From assembly GCA_047971925.1 (NCBI GenBank), contig JBKEAC010000041.1:1-64000 (forward strand): a stretch of 64,000 nt of DNA, in the 5' to 3' direction. The notes beneath the pieces were generated by a model that was given only the letters and a program-made list of their open reading frames with translations, searched no databases and was not told the DNA's origin. Each line of letters starts with the position of its first letter. Position 1 is the stretch's first letter. The position numbers were made by a program, and so were the translations under genes. Origin of the DNA: JBKEDC01 sp047971925. GTDB taxonomy: Bacteria > Bacteroidota > Bacteroidia > Bacteroidales > Prolixibacteraceae. Positions 24,960-33,421 of the stretch are shown here, in pieces.

Positions 24960-25336
24960 GGCTCTATGTCGAAAAAAGTGGGTAGAATAATTTGATTTTT
25001 TAGTTGTTCCTAACTTAGAGGAGGATGTGATTGAAACACGCTTGCAACATGCTTGCAACTCACTTGCAACAGTCTTTAATTATTTAATCGAAGCTCGCCA
25101 CACGGCTGCAGGAGCATTCTATCATTTAATAGAAGCTTGGTACTCGACAGCGGGAACGTTCTATCATTTAATTGAAGCTCGCACACGGTTGCGGGAGCTT
25201 TTTGTAAATTAATTGAATCCACATGCAAAGCGTCTTTCAACCGAACGCCCATTTGGTCTTTGTTGGATTGCCTTGCAGAATTAACCAAGTGAGCCTAATT
25301 CGACAATTCACTACCCACTAAATTCAACATCGAGCC
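24960..25336. mobile_element. ISL3-related miniature element, copy 2, with 42-bp tandem units
   Basis: 377 bp with long imperfect inverted ends of about 27 bp: left GGCTCTATGTCGAAAAAAG continuing TGGGTAG (24960-24986), right its complement ending at 25336 (GGCTCGATGTTGAAT read inward). The left end encodes on the minus strand the last residues of an ISL3 transposase (YPLFST, stop). The interior has about 3.5 tandem 42-bp units. It shares its right half with copy 1 at 14086-14336. No transposase and no convincing target duplication; probably mobilised in trans in the past. Confidence 0.68.
25075..25216. repeat. 42-bp tandem units inside the ISL3-type element
   Basis: Units of exactly 42 bp, for example TTCTATCATTTAAT starting at 25117 and again at 25159, each followed by a GAAGCT..CTCG..GCGGGAACG-like stretch; a diverged unit precedes and a partial one follows. 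Copy 1 has fewer units. The array keeps a 14-residue-period reverse frame open, with no sign of being translated. Confidence 0.7.
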
Positions 25337-25458
25337 GAAATAAATCTTGCCTTTTATAATCTGATTAAGAATTACGAAAAAACAAGATTTATTAGATACG
25401 AGAATCTAAAAACTCGATTAGAAAAGAGTGACGATAATTTAATGAAGCGTGTTACTTT

Positions 25459-25932
25459 CTATTCTTCATTTGCACAAGCTATAATTGCTTGATGTTCCAT
25501 GCGGCAGATGCGCCAATTTTCTTCAAAATCAGCACCTAGTTTATCATAGAATCTACGACCTTTTTCGTTTGTAAAAGAAACTTCCCAATCGAGACGAAAA
25601 CAATTTGAAAGAAGTGATTCTTTAGCAATAGCCTTAAATAAAAGAGTTCCAATACCTTTCCCTCTACTTGTTTCGCTCACAACTAAATCTTCTAAATGTA
25701 ATGTTTTTCCTATCCACGTAGATATCCGATAATAATATAACGCAATACCCACAACGTCAGAGTTATTTTCAGCAACTAATGCAAAAAGGCATGGCGATTG
25801 ACTAAAAAGAAACTCTCGTAGGTCATCTATTTTGATACGTATTTTCTCGCTCGAACCTTCATTTTCGGCTAAAGTCAGAACTAAAGACCAGATTGAAGTT
25901 AAATCACCTTCTTGAGCTTTTCTAATCAGCAT
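25459..25932 (-). CDS. GNAT-family N-acetyltransferase
   Basis: 157-aa acetyltransferase of the GNAT fold. The acetyl-CoA-binding motif is SRGKGIGTLLFKAI (about 91-104), preceded by the LEDLVVSE strand. It resembles diamine/thialysine acetyltransferases (SSAT-like) in length and in the LHLEDLVV and YDKLGA motifs, but the acceptor is not certain. It follows the Hpt gene by one base on the same strand, so the two form an operon whose functional link is unclear. Confidence 0.9.
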   Translation of the reverse strand: MLIRKAQEGDLTSIWSLVLTLAENEGSSEKIRIKIDDLREFLFSQSPCLFALVAENNSDVVGIALYYYRISTWIGKTLHLEDLVVSETSRGKGIGTLLFKAIAKESLLSNCFRLDWEVSFTNEKGRRFYDKLGADFEENWRICRMEHQAIIACANEE

Positions 25933-25933
25933 A

Positions 25934-26287
25934 TTATAGGTTCTTTAAGTCATTCTGAAGTTCAATGATCGCTTTGTTACAATGCGCATCATATAAATCA
26001 AGATACGATTTATAGTTGTCAATGTCTTCTAGTTTTTGAGTCTTTAGTTGGAGTTCTTTTAATTTCCAACCAAGTTCCTCCATGCCAAAAGTGAGCATTG
26101 ATGATTTCGCCTTATGAGCTAATTCGCCCAATTCTTTCCAACTTTGAGTGTTGTAGAAATCATAAAGTTCTGATCGGAATTCTTCGATTTGTAGGAGAAA
26201 CATTTCAATCATTTCACGAGTAAAATCAGGGTCTCCACCTGTCATTTCATTCAGGTATTCTAGGTTTGTATATCTTTCGTTGCTCAT
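25934..26287 (-). CDS. Hpt-domain histidine phosphotransfer protein
   Basis: 117-aa stand-alone phosphotransfer protein. The four-helix Hpt domain carries phospho-acceptor H58 in LAHKAKSSMLTFG, and the usual start YLNEMTGGDPDFTREMIEMF is visible. An upstream ATG at 26311 would add eight residues; the shorter start MSNERYTNL fits family members better. Such proteins relay phosphate between receiver domains of hybrid kinases and response regulators. No receiver gene is in the window. Confidence 0.9.
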   Translation of the reverse strand: MSNERYTNLEYLNEMTGGDPDFTREMIEMFLLQIEEFRSELYDFYNTQSWKELGELAHKAKSSMLTFGMEELGWKLKELQLKTQKLEDIDNYKSYLDLYDAHCNKAIIELQNDLKNL

Positions 26288-26394
26288 TATAAAATATTTG
26301 AAGTTTTGCAAAAGTGTAAAAAAAAATGCAATAAAAGTATGAAAGCTGGTTATATTCTTGTAAATTCGCAGAAGTTTAAAAAATATATCTAATT

Positions 26395-27477
26395 ATGAAG
26401 AAAACAGTATTTAATAAGATTCATCAAGAAGCAGGTGCTAAATTAGTATCTTTTGCTGGTTTTGAAATGCCAATTGAATTTGCAGGAATTAAAAACGAAC
26501 ATTTAGCAGTGAGAGAATCTGTAGGAGTGTTTGATGTTTCGCACATGGGCGAATTTTGGGTGAAAGGTCAGCATGCTTTTCAATTAGTTCAAACGATCAC
26601 AACAAATGATATTTCAACTTTAAAGATTGGTCAGGCTCAATATTCGTGCATGCCCAATGGTGAAGGTGGAATTGTTGATGATTTATTGGTTTACTATTAT
26701 GAGAAGGAAAAATATATGTTGGTTGTAAATGCATCAAACATAGAGAAAGATTGGCAGTGGATTACTTCTCAGAATACCATGAATGCGGAGCTTGAAAATG
26801 CATCTGACAACATTTCGCAATTGGCAATTCAAGGACCTAAAGCTTTAGAGGTGCTGCAAAAACTCACAAAAGTAGATTTGTCAGTGATACCGTATTATCA
26901 TTTTACCGTTGGTGAATTCGCAGAAGTGAAAGAAGTGATTATTTCTGCTACAGGTTATACGGGAGCAGGAGGTTTTGAGCTTTACTTTTATAATGACGAT
27001 GCAGAAAAAATTTATCATGCAATCTTTGAAGCGGGAAAAGAGTTTAATATTCAACCAATCGGTTTAGGTGCTCGCGATACTTTGCGTCTTGAAAAAGGAT
27101 TTTGCCTATATGGAAATGACATTGATGATTCAACTTCGCCCATTGAGGCTGGTTTAGGCTGGATTACAAAGTTTAATGATCAGAATGATTTCGTTAATAA
27201 AGCGACTTTCTTGAAACAAAAAGAAGAAGGAGTTAATAGAAAGTTACGTGGTTTTGAAATGATTGATAGAGGAATTCCTCGTCATGGCTATGAGATAATT
27301 AGTGCAGAAGGGGAATTGATAGGAGTGGTAACTTCTGGCACTCAATCGCCATGTTTAAATAAAGGAATTGGAATGGGATATGTAGCATCTGAATACTCAG
27401 CTTTAGGAACGGAGATATATTTAGAAGTTAGAGGTAAGAAATTGAAAGCGAAAATTGTTAAAATGCCCTTTGTGTAA
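26395..27477 (+). CDS. gcvT: Glycine cleavage system T protein (aminomethyltransferase)
   Basis: 360-aa folate-binding aminomethyltransferase that releases ammonia from the aminomethyl-lipoyl H protein and forms 5,10-methylene-THF. Typical N-terminus (HQEAGAKLVSFAGFEMP), the FDVSHMGE segment, the catalytic aspartate in GLGARDTLRLE and the C-terminal barrel are present. Length is normal. The other gcv genes are not adjacent, which is common in Bacteroidota. A strong terminator follows. Confidence 0.96.
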   Translation: MKKTVFNKIHQEAGAKLVSFAGFEMPIEFAGIKNEHLAVRESVGVFDVSHMGEFWVKGQHAFQLVQTITTNDISTLKIGQAQYSCMPNGEGGIVDDLLVYYYEKEKYMLVVNASNIEKDWQWITSQNTMNAELENASDNISQLAIQGPKALEVLQKLTKVDLSVIPYYHFTVGEFAEVKEVIISATGYTGAGGFELYFYNDDAEKIYHAIFEAGKEFNIQPIGLGARDTLRLEKGFCLYGNDIDDSTSPIEAGLGWITKFNDQNDFVNKATFLKQKEEGVNRKLRGFEMIDRGIPRHGYEIISAEGELIGVVTSGTQSPCLNKGIGMGYVASEYSALGTEIYLEVRGKKLKAKIVKMPFV

Positions 27478-27535
27478 ATGATGAAGTTAAGCTAAAATCA
27501 ATTTTAGAATCTTGTTAGGCATTTATATATGCATG

Positions 27536-27572
27536 AAAACATCGTTATAGTGCAAGCACTTAGCGATGTTTT
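27536..27572 (+). terminator. Terminator of gcvT
   Basis: Stem AAAACATCG / CGATGTTTT (27536-27544 and 27564-27572) followed by further T residues. Confidence 0.85.
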
Positions 27573-27667
27573 TTTGCTTAGAGTAATTATTAAAATACAT
27601 AAAGAATCTAGTTGTAAGATGGTGTTTTTCTAATTGCGATGACTTCGTTTATAATAATATAAAAAAT

Positions 27668-28912
27668 ATGAAAGCAATTTATTCGTGTATAGATCAGTTT
27701 TTTGCAATTTTTTTGAATGCATATTGGAGTAGCAATTTGACTATCGCATTTAGTTTAGTTGCATTACTGATCATCTTGTTTGTGATTCATTATCTTACCA
27801 AAGTAATTTTAAAATTTACGGTAATACGTTTTTTTAGAAAGACCAAGACCGAATGGGATGATTACCTTGTGAATCGAGGAGTGTTAAAAGCCCTAGCGCA
27901 TTTACCTGCTGCGCTATTTCTTTCTTATAATTTTGATTTTTGCAGCCATGAGAATATAGTAATGCTACTTGATAAAATAGCTCAGATTTATTATGTCGTT
28001 ATATTTTCATTGGTAGTTTCTCGCAGCTTGAATGCGGTAGATGATATGTTTCAAAGTACAGTTCATGCACAAGGGCGATCAATAAAAGGATATATTCAGC
28101 TCATTCAAATATTTGTATTTGTAATCTCGGCAATTATAAGTATAAGTATTCTTAGCGACAAAAATATCTCAGGGATTCTTGCGGGAATGAGCGCAATGGC
28201 AGCTATTTTATTGTTGGTATTTAAAGATTCTATATTGGGTTTTGTTGCGTCAATTCAATTATCGGTCAATGAAATGTTGAAGCCAGGAGATTGGATTTCA
28301 ATGCCTAATCACGGAGCCGATGGAACAGTGATTGATATTAGTTTGAACACGGTAAAGGTGCAAAATTGGGATAAAACAATCACTACTATTCCAACCTATG
28401 CACTTGTTTCAGGCTCATTTAATAACTGGTCGGGAATGCAAGAGTCGGGAGGTAGGCGAATAAAACGCTCTATTAACATCGATATGACAAGCGTTAAATT
28501 CTGCGAGGGTGAACTGCTAGCAAAATTGAAAAAGTTTCATTTGCTGAAAGAATATTTGACAACAAAAGAAAAGGAAATTCAAGAGTTTAATATGCAGCTA
28601 AACTTAGAGCATGGTGATGTCTATAATGGAAAGCGACAAACAAACTTAGGGATTTTCCGTCAATATTTAGATGCTTATTTAAGAAATAATCCTCACATAC
28701 ATGGTGAAATGACTTTCTTGGTTAGGCATCTTCAGCCAACAGAAAAAGGTATCCCATTGGAAATTTATGTCTTTAGTAACGATCAACGATGGGCTAATTA
28801 CGAATCTATTCAAGCAGATATATTTGATCATGTTCTTGCTATCATTCCTGAGTTTGAATTGCGAATCTTTCAAAGTCCATCAGGTTATGATTTTTCACAA
28901 ATGAACCGTTGA
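27668..28912 (+). CDS. MscS-family mechanosensitive ion channel (YbdG-like)
   Basis: 414-aa inner-membrane channel that relieves osmotic down-shock. Roughly five N-terminal helices (residues 15-190) end in the pore-lining segment rich in Gly/Ala (SGILAGMSAMAAILLLVFKD, about 168-187). A beta domain (DWISMPNHGADGTVIDI, VKVQNWDKTITTIP) and a C-terminal alpha/beta domain follow. Length and the TEWDDYLV segment match the longer YbdG-like branch. It lies in a stand-alone transcription unit. Confidence 0.92.
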   Translation: MKAIYSCIDQFFAIFLNAYWSSNLTIAFSLVALLIILFVIHYLTKVILKFTVIRFFRKTKTEWDDYLVNRGVLKALAHLPAALFLSYNFDFCSHENIVMLLDKIAQIYYVVIFSLVVSRSLNAVDDMFQSTVHAQGRSIKGYIQLIQIFVFVISAIISISILSDKNISGILAGMSAMAAILLLVFKDSILGFVASIQLSVNEMLKPGDWISMPNHGADGTVIDISLNTVKVQNWDKTITTIPTYALVSGSFNNWSGMQESGGRRIKRSINIDMTSVKFCEGELLAKLKKFHLLKEYLTTKEKEIQEFNMQLNLEHGDVYNGKRQTNLGIFRQYLDAYLRNNPHIHGEMTFLVRHLQPTEKGIPLEIYVFSNDQRWANYESIQADIFDHVLAIIPEFELRIFQSPSGYDFSQMNR

Positions 28913-29057
28913 GTCTAGTAATTTTGTGTGAATCTTTTTAAGATGTGCTTTGTTTTAATATTTTTAATATAAAAAAAGTAATATCTCACGTTGAATTCGT
29001 GTAATAAATATAAATTAGTTGTATTTTAGCCGCCTGAAAACAAAATTAATAGAAGAT

Positions 29058-29534
29058 ATGTCGGAAGAAAAGAAAAAAATTCCTCATTTAGATGAATTAG
29101 ATAAAAAGATTCTCAAAATGATCATGAAAAATGCTAGAACACCATTCTTAGAGGTTGCAAGAGAGTGTGGCGTTTCTGGAGCAGCAATTCATCAGCGTGT
29201 TGCTAGATTAACAAACTTAGGAGTTATTTCGGGGAGTCATTTTGTGGTTGATCCTGAGGTTTTAGGATTTGACACTTGTGCTTATATGGGTATTTATTTG
29301 GAACGTGCTCAAAATCTAAAAGCTGTTGCCGAGGCACTCAAAAATATTCCAGAAGTGGTGGAATGCCACTATACAACTGGACAATGGGCTATTTTTGTGA
29401 AGATTAGAACAAAAACGAATAAGGATTTGAAACGACTTATTGATAATGATTTGCAAGTAGAAGGAATAGCGCGAACAGAAACACTAATTTCTTTAGAAGA
29501 AGGATTTGTTCGTCAAGTACCAGTTGACTTATAA
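29058..29534 (+). CDS. Lrp/AsnC-family transcriptional regulator (copy 1)
   Basis: 158-aa regulator: N-terminal winged HTH (LDELDKKILKMIMKNARTPF, GVSGAAIHQRVARL) and C-terminal RAM domain for amino-acid binding and oligomerisation (IPEVVECHYTTGQWAIFVKI). The open frame extends to 29019, but MSEEKKK at 29058 is the natural start. It is closely similar to the regulator at 52787 (same HTH layout, shared IPEVVECHYTTG), so they are paralogues. Effector and targets are not evident. Confidence 0.93.
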   Translation: MSEEKKKIPHLDELDKKILKMIMKNARTPFLEVARECGVSGAAIHQRVARLTNLGVISGSHFVVDPEVLGFDTCAYMGIYLERAQNLKAVAEALKNIPEVVECHYTTGQWAIFVKIRTKTNKDLKRLIDNDLQVEGIARTETLISLEEGFVRQVPVDL

Positions 29535-29550
29535 GAAATCATTAATATAG

Positions 29551-29581
29551 AAAAAGAGCTATTCGTTGAATGGCTCTTTTT
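29551..29581 (+). terminator. Terminator of the first Lrp gene
   Basis: Nine-bp stem AAAAAGAGC / GCTCTTTTT (29551-29559 and 29573-29581), followed by a T run. Confidence 0.85.
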
Positions 29582-29723
29582 TTGTATCTTTCCGAAATTA
29601 TTTTGAAGTGGAATACTGAGTAGAACTGCTTTGATGAGAGAATTAATTGAGAATCATGCCTTCAGATACTAAATAGATTGCTTCCATTCTCAATGCAAAG
29701 TATGAAGATTAATAAAGAAACAA

Positions 29724-30482
29724 ATGACAAGACCTTTAATTCTTTTGAGTAACGATGATGGCTTTCAGGCTAAAGGAATAAAAGTATTAATTGATGCTTT
29801 AAAATCGATCGGTGATATCGTTGTGGTAGCTCCCGATTCGGCAATGTCGGGGATGTCGAGTGCTTTAACAAGTGAAAGACCTTTGCGAGTTACCTTATTA
29901 ACGGAGGAAGAAGGACTTCGTATTTATTCATGCAGTGGAACGCCCGCTGATTGTGTGAAATTAGCTTTTCATGAGCTTTTAGATAGAAAACCAGATTATG
30001 TTCTTTCTGGAATTAATCATGGAGCAAATAATTCGATAAGTGTAATTTATAGCGGAACCGTTGGAGCAGCGCTTGAAGGCTGTATTCATGGTGTCCCTTC
30101 AATTGCTTTTTCCTTATGCAACCATGCTGAAGATGCCGATTTTTCAGAAGTGATTGCTTGGGTAGTGCGCGTGTTTAAACAAGTGCAAATAAATGGACTG
30201 CCTAAATACACATTCTTAAATGTGAACTTCCCATTGGGTAATATTAAAGGAATTGAAGTCTGTAGGCAATCGGAAGGACGTTGGGAAAATGAAATGGAAA
30301 AACGGGTTGATCCCAGAGGTAATACTTATTATTGGTTATCGGGCAAGTTTAATAATTTAGAACCAAATGCTAAAGATACCGATTTGAGTGTTGTTAAAAA
30401 ACAATATGTTAGTGTTGTGCCTATTAAAGTAGATATGACTGATTACAATTTTTACAACAAACTTAGAAGTTGGGATTTTTAA
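29724..30482 (+). CDS. surE: 5'-nucleotidase SurE
   Basis: 252-aa metal-dependent nucleoside 5'-monophosphate phosphatase. The family signature LLSNDDGFQAKGI includes the metal ligands D11 and D12; SGMSS (about 43-47) and GINHGANN (about 97-104) supply the Ser and Asn ligands. Length is normal. Four bp upstream of a small membrane-protein gene, so the two are co-transcribed. Involved in nucleotide salvage or stationary-phase survival in characterised bacteria. Confidence 0.95.
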   Translation: MTRPLILLSNDDGFQAKGIKVLIDALKSIGDIVVVAPDSAMSGMSSALTSERPLRVTLLTEEEGLRIYSCSGTPADCVKLAFHELLDRKPDYVLSGINHGANNSISVIYSGTVGAALEGCIHGVPSIAFSLCNHAEDADFSEVIAWVVRVFKQVQINGLPKYTFLNVNFPLGNIKGIEVCRQSEGRWENEMEKRVDPRGNTYYWLSGKFNNLEPNAKDTDLSVVKKQYVSVVPIKVDMTDYNFYNKLRSWDF

Positions 30483-30485
30483 TTT

Positions 30486-30782
30486 ATGAGCACTCTTAAC
30501 AAACGAGATAAAATTAGTCTTGGATTACTAATCGGGATGATTCTTCCTGCATTTACATTTGTGTTGATTTATTTAAGTAGGGGAGAGGATGTTGGACTAT
30601 CGGTATATATTATAACATTGTGGAAAATAAAAGCATTAACACTAATCCTCACATTTAGTGTGCTTCCAAATTTACTCTTCTTCATGCTCTTTAATAAGCT
30701 CAAATATGAGCTTGCCATGCGAGGAGTAATGATGGCAACTGTAATATATGGACTGCTAATGCTTTTAACCAAACTATTTTGA
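30486..30782 (+). CDS. Small membrane protein downstream of surE
   Basis: 98-aa protein with three predicted helices (about residues 12-31, 45-66 and 76-96). No known domain is recognised. It begins four bases after the surE stop, implying co-translation, and its end overlaps the convergent DUF6340 gene by nine bases. Function unknown. Confidence 0.72.
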   Translation: MSTLNKRDKISLGLLIGMILPAFTFVLIYLSRGEDVGLSVYIITLWKIKALTLILTFSVLPNLLFFMLFNKLKYELAMRGVMMATVIYGLLMLLTKLF

Positions 30783-31805
30783 ACCTTGCGATGCTTGTTC
30801 AGCTTGGCGATTAAGTAATATATCCATGTAGTTGCGTGATTGTTGCATATACTTATTTTGAATTGATTTTTCAATCCAAACCAATGCCTCGTCAATATTT
30901 CCAATCATTTCACTAGCTAAAGCTAAATTATATTGAGTCTTACTTTTCTTGATACCCTTAGAATTACTTTCTATGCCTTTCCAATAACCATAAAGATTCA
31001 ACCATTCGTTTTGATTGGCAAGATTAATAGCCATAGTTCCTTTAGGATCCTCGTTGTCAACAATGAACAGGATTCGTTTTTCGCGGTGCCATTGAGGAGA
31101 AACCTTTTCGTCAATATCCATAGCTGCTTGAATTGCAGTTCGCTGAATGCTTTCGGCTATCGTGGGAAGATTTGTGAAAATTTCTTGAGATTGAACACCG
31201 CCTTGTTGCCATGAAATTGTATCGGAAATAATGATTTGAGGATAGATTTTTCTTTTTTCTGCATGATAAATATTAGCCACCACATTATACGCCGAATGAA
31301 TTGTAGCAACAGCATATTCATTATCATAAATTTCATAGCGAGCGAAAACCTTATTGTAGAACCGTTCTAGTGCAAGAACAGCGTCAGTTTCATAATCAGA
31401 GCATATCTGCTCAACCTCTTCCCAGCTTAATGGACTTGCAATTTCATAGAATTTATTCACATGAGGATAGTGGCGTTTTTCTGGAATAACAACATCATAG
31501 GCTTTAGAATCATATAGTAGCTGACCAAGAGCTTTCAGAGTAGTATCAGATGCTAAACTGTCAAGAATAACTGCCTCGGTATTGAATTTTTTATCGAAAA
31601 AATGCTGTTGTAATCTTTGATTGTTGTAAGTAGCAAAGTCAGTCGTTGTTGCTCGATCAATAAGTGTTAAACTTTGAATCTCGTTAGAAAGTAGCATACT
31701 CGACGGATGAGCGGTCTCAATCACTAGGCTTTGATATGAGCTTGAGCAAGAGCTAAGCGTAATTAATAGTAATGAGATATTCAAAAATAAATTATTTTTT
31801 TTCAT
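30774..31805 (-). CDS. DUF6340-like lipoprotein with TPR-type end
   Basis: 343-aa predicted lipoprotein: signal peptide with lipobox LSSCSSS (lipidated cysteine about residue 20). The body resembles the Bacteroidota DUF6340 family (IQSLTLIDRA, ETDAVLALERF, WREKRILFIVDNED-like segments). The C-terminal part (KTQYNLALASEMIGNIDEALVWIEKSI) looks like a TPR hairpin. Located in the envelope; its role is unknown. It converges on the small membrane gene after surE and is followed upstream by miaA on the same strand. Confidence 0.8.
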   Translation of the reverse strand: MKKNNLFLNISLLLITLSSCSSSYQSLVIETAHPSSMLLSNEIQSLTLIDRATTTDFATYNNQRLQQHFFDKKFNTEAVILDSLASDTTLKALGQLLYDSKAYDVVIPEKRHYPHVNKFYEIASPLSWEEVEQICSDYETDAVLALERFYNKVFARYEIYDNEYAVATIHSAYNVVANIYHAEKRKIYPQIIISDTISWQQGGVQSQEIFTNLPTIAESIQRTAIQAAMDIDEKVSPQWHREKRILFIVDNEDPKGTMAINLANQNEWLNLYGYWKGIESNSKGIKKSKTQYNLALASEMIGNIDEALVWIEKSIQNKYMQQSRNYMDILLNRQAEQASQGSK

Positions 31806-31852
31806 GATTTTAATAAGATTTAAATGCGATTTAAAATTTAAGAGACAAAGCT

Positions 31853-32797
31853 CTATTCTTTGTTGAGCAATTGCTTAATGCTATATATTTTTTCATCCAT
31901 TGGCATTTCGCCATTGAGCCAGTGGATTTTTGTGCCATTCTTTTCCATGCGACGAAACCAAGTCATTTGTCTTTTTGCAAACTGATGAATAGCAATCTCT
32001 AGTTGAGAATACATATCTTTATAACTCAATTCGCCCACAACATGCATCGTGAGATATTTATATTCTAGACCATAATAAATAAGTTGCTCAGGCTTTATTC
32101 CCATTTCAAGCAATTTGCGCACCTCATTAATCATACCCTCATCAATGCGTTGTTGCAATCGCATTGAAATTCGCTCTCTGCGAGTATCTCTATCAAAAAG
32201 AACTCCAACAACGAGCGAATTTATTGTATTACTATTTGCAGGTAATTGTTGATTCTCCTGTATAAATATCTCAATCTCAATGGCTCGGATAGCTCGCCTC
32301 TTCGTTTCGGTGTCGGAGTTATTATGAGTATTTTTATAGCTTCGAAGCAAATTAGAAAGTTCTTCTAAGCTTTTTGATTGAAGTTTCTTTCTTAACTCGA
32401 TGTTTTTAGGCACATGAATTAAATTATAATTATTCAATACCGACTCTAAGTACATGCCGCTTCCTCCGCAAAGAATTGGAAATTTCTCACGCCCCACAAT
32501 ATCCGAATATGCCTCGTTGAAATCGGTTTGAAACCGATAAACATTATATTCTGCTCCTGCATCTTCAATATCGATGAGATGATAAGGAATCGAAACGCCA
32601 TTAATGGTATATTCATTAATGTCTTTGCCTGTTCCTAAGTCCATTCCGCGATAAATTTGGCGAGAATCTCCTGAAATAATTTCAGCATTAAACGCAAGTG
32701 CAGCTTGCGTTGCAACAGCGGTTTTCCCCGATGCTGTTGCTCCGAGAATGGTTAATAGCTGATATTTTCTATTTGTTAAGTCGAATATTGTATTCAT
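31853..32797 (-). CDS. miaA: tRNA dimethylallyltransferase
   Basis: 314-aa enzyme that prenylates A37 of tRNAs reading UNN codons. P-loop GATASGKT at 19-26, the DMAPP-binding GDSRQIYRGMDLGTGK segment, GGSGMYLES, and the RRAIRAIEI and QFAKRQMTWFRR tRNA-binding motifs are all visible. Length typical. Divergent from the Yip1-like gene. Confidence 0.96.
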   Translation of the reverse strand: MNTIFDLTNRKYQLLTILGATASGKTAVATQAALAFNAEIISGDSRQIYRGMDLGTGKDINEYTINGVSIPYHLIDIEDAGAEYNVYRFQTDFNEAYSDIVGREKFPILCGGSGMYLESVLNNYNLIHVPKNIELRKKLQSKSLEELSNLLRSYKNTHNNSDTETKRRAIRAIEIEIFIQENQQLPANSNTINSLVVGVLFDRDTRRERISMRLQQRIDEGMINEVRKLLEMGIKPEQLIYYGLEYKYLTMHVVGELSYKDMYSQLEIAIHQFAKRQMTWFRRMEKNGTKIHWLNGEMPMDEKIYSIKQLLNKE

Positions 32798-32813
32798 AAT
32801 CTACAAAAAAACG

Positions 32814-32821
32814 TATTTTTG
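32814..32821 (+). promoter_or_regulatory. -7 element upstream of the Yip1-smpB pair
   Basis: TATTTTTG, 42 bp before the ATG at 32864; no well-spaced -33 element. Confidence 0.5.
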
Positions 32822-32863
32822 TCAAATAAATAAGCCTTCTGTTGAAATTTAACGCAATAATTT

Positions 32864-33421
32864 ATGAAAATAAATCAACTAAATGAAATAATTTTCGCAC
32901 CCAATATGTTTTTTAAACAAAATAAGGCGAACGAATTGTGGGAAAATGTAGTGCCGATATATTTATTCGGTGTCCTTGCCTCAGCAATTGCTGCATTTGT
33001 TGGCGAAGTGTTTTGGAGCGAGGAGTTTTTGTGGGATTATGCGTTAGGAAAATTGATTCGTATATTTGTGGCCGATGTGATGACTTGGCTAATTGGTGGA
33101 TTGTTGATTAAAAAACTATTGTTGAACTTTGGAGCTACGTTGGGAAAAGCTGAGGTTGCAAGTTTGTTAGCTATTGCCCTGTTGCCTTCAGTTTGCATAT
33201 CGGTAATTGTCAATATTTTACCAATTTTGTCTCCATTGTCATTCGCCGGATTATATGGACTTTATTTATTTTATGTTGGAGCAACCCATTATTTTCAAAT
33301 TCCTAAAGAAAAAGAATCTAAAGCAGTCTTGCTCTCTATAGTGTTGATTATCTTAGTGTCAGGATTAATGTATTGGTTAACCTGGACTATCTTTAATGAG
33401 ATTTTTAATTATGGCATTTAA
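32864..33421 (+). CDS. Yip1-family membrane protein
   Basis: 185-aa integral membrane protein with five hydrophobic segments and the N-terminal motif IFAPNMFFKQ typical of bacterial YIP1-domain proteins. Function in bacteria is unknown. Its end overlaps the smpB start by 11 bp, so smpB translation is probably coupled to it. This arrangement recurs in Bacteroidales to my knowledge, but I cannot verify that here. Confidence 0.8.
   Translation: MKINQLNEIIFAPNMFFKQNKANELWENVVPIYLFGVLASAIAAFVGEVFWSEEFLWDYALGKLIRIFVADVMTWLIGGLLIKKLLLNFGATLGKAEVASLLAIALLPSVCISVIVNILPILSPLSFAGLYGLYLFYVGATHYFQIPKEKESKAVLLSIVLIILVSGLMYWLTWTIFNEIFNYGI

Noticed and set aside
25076..25288. 70-codon reverse frame with 14-residue repeats
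   Set aside because: Explained by the 42-bp period of the ISL3-type element; no independent sign of translation.
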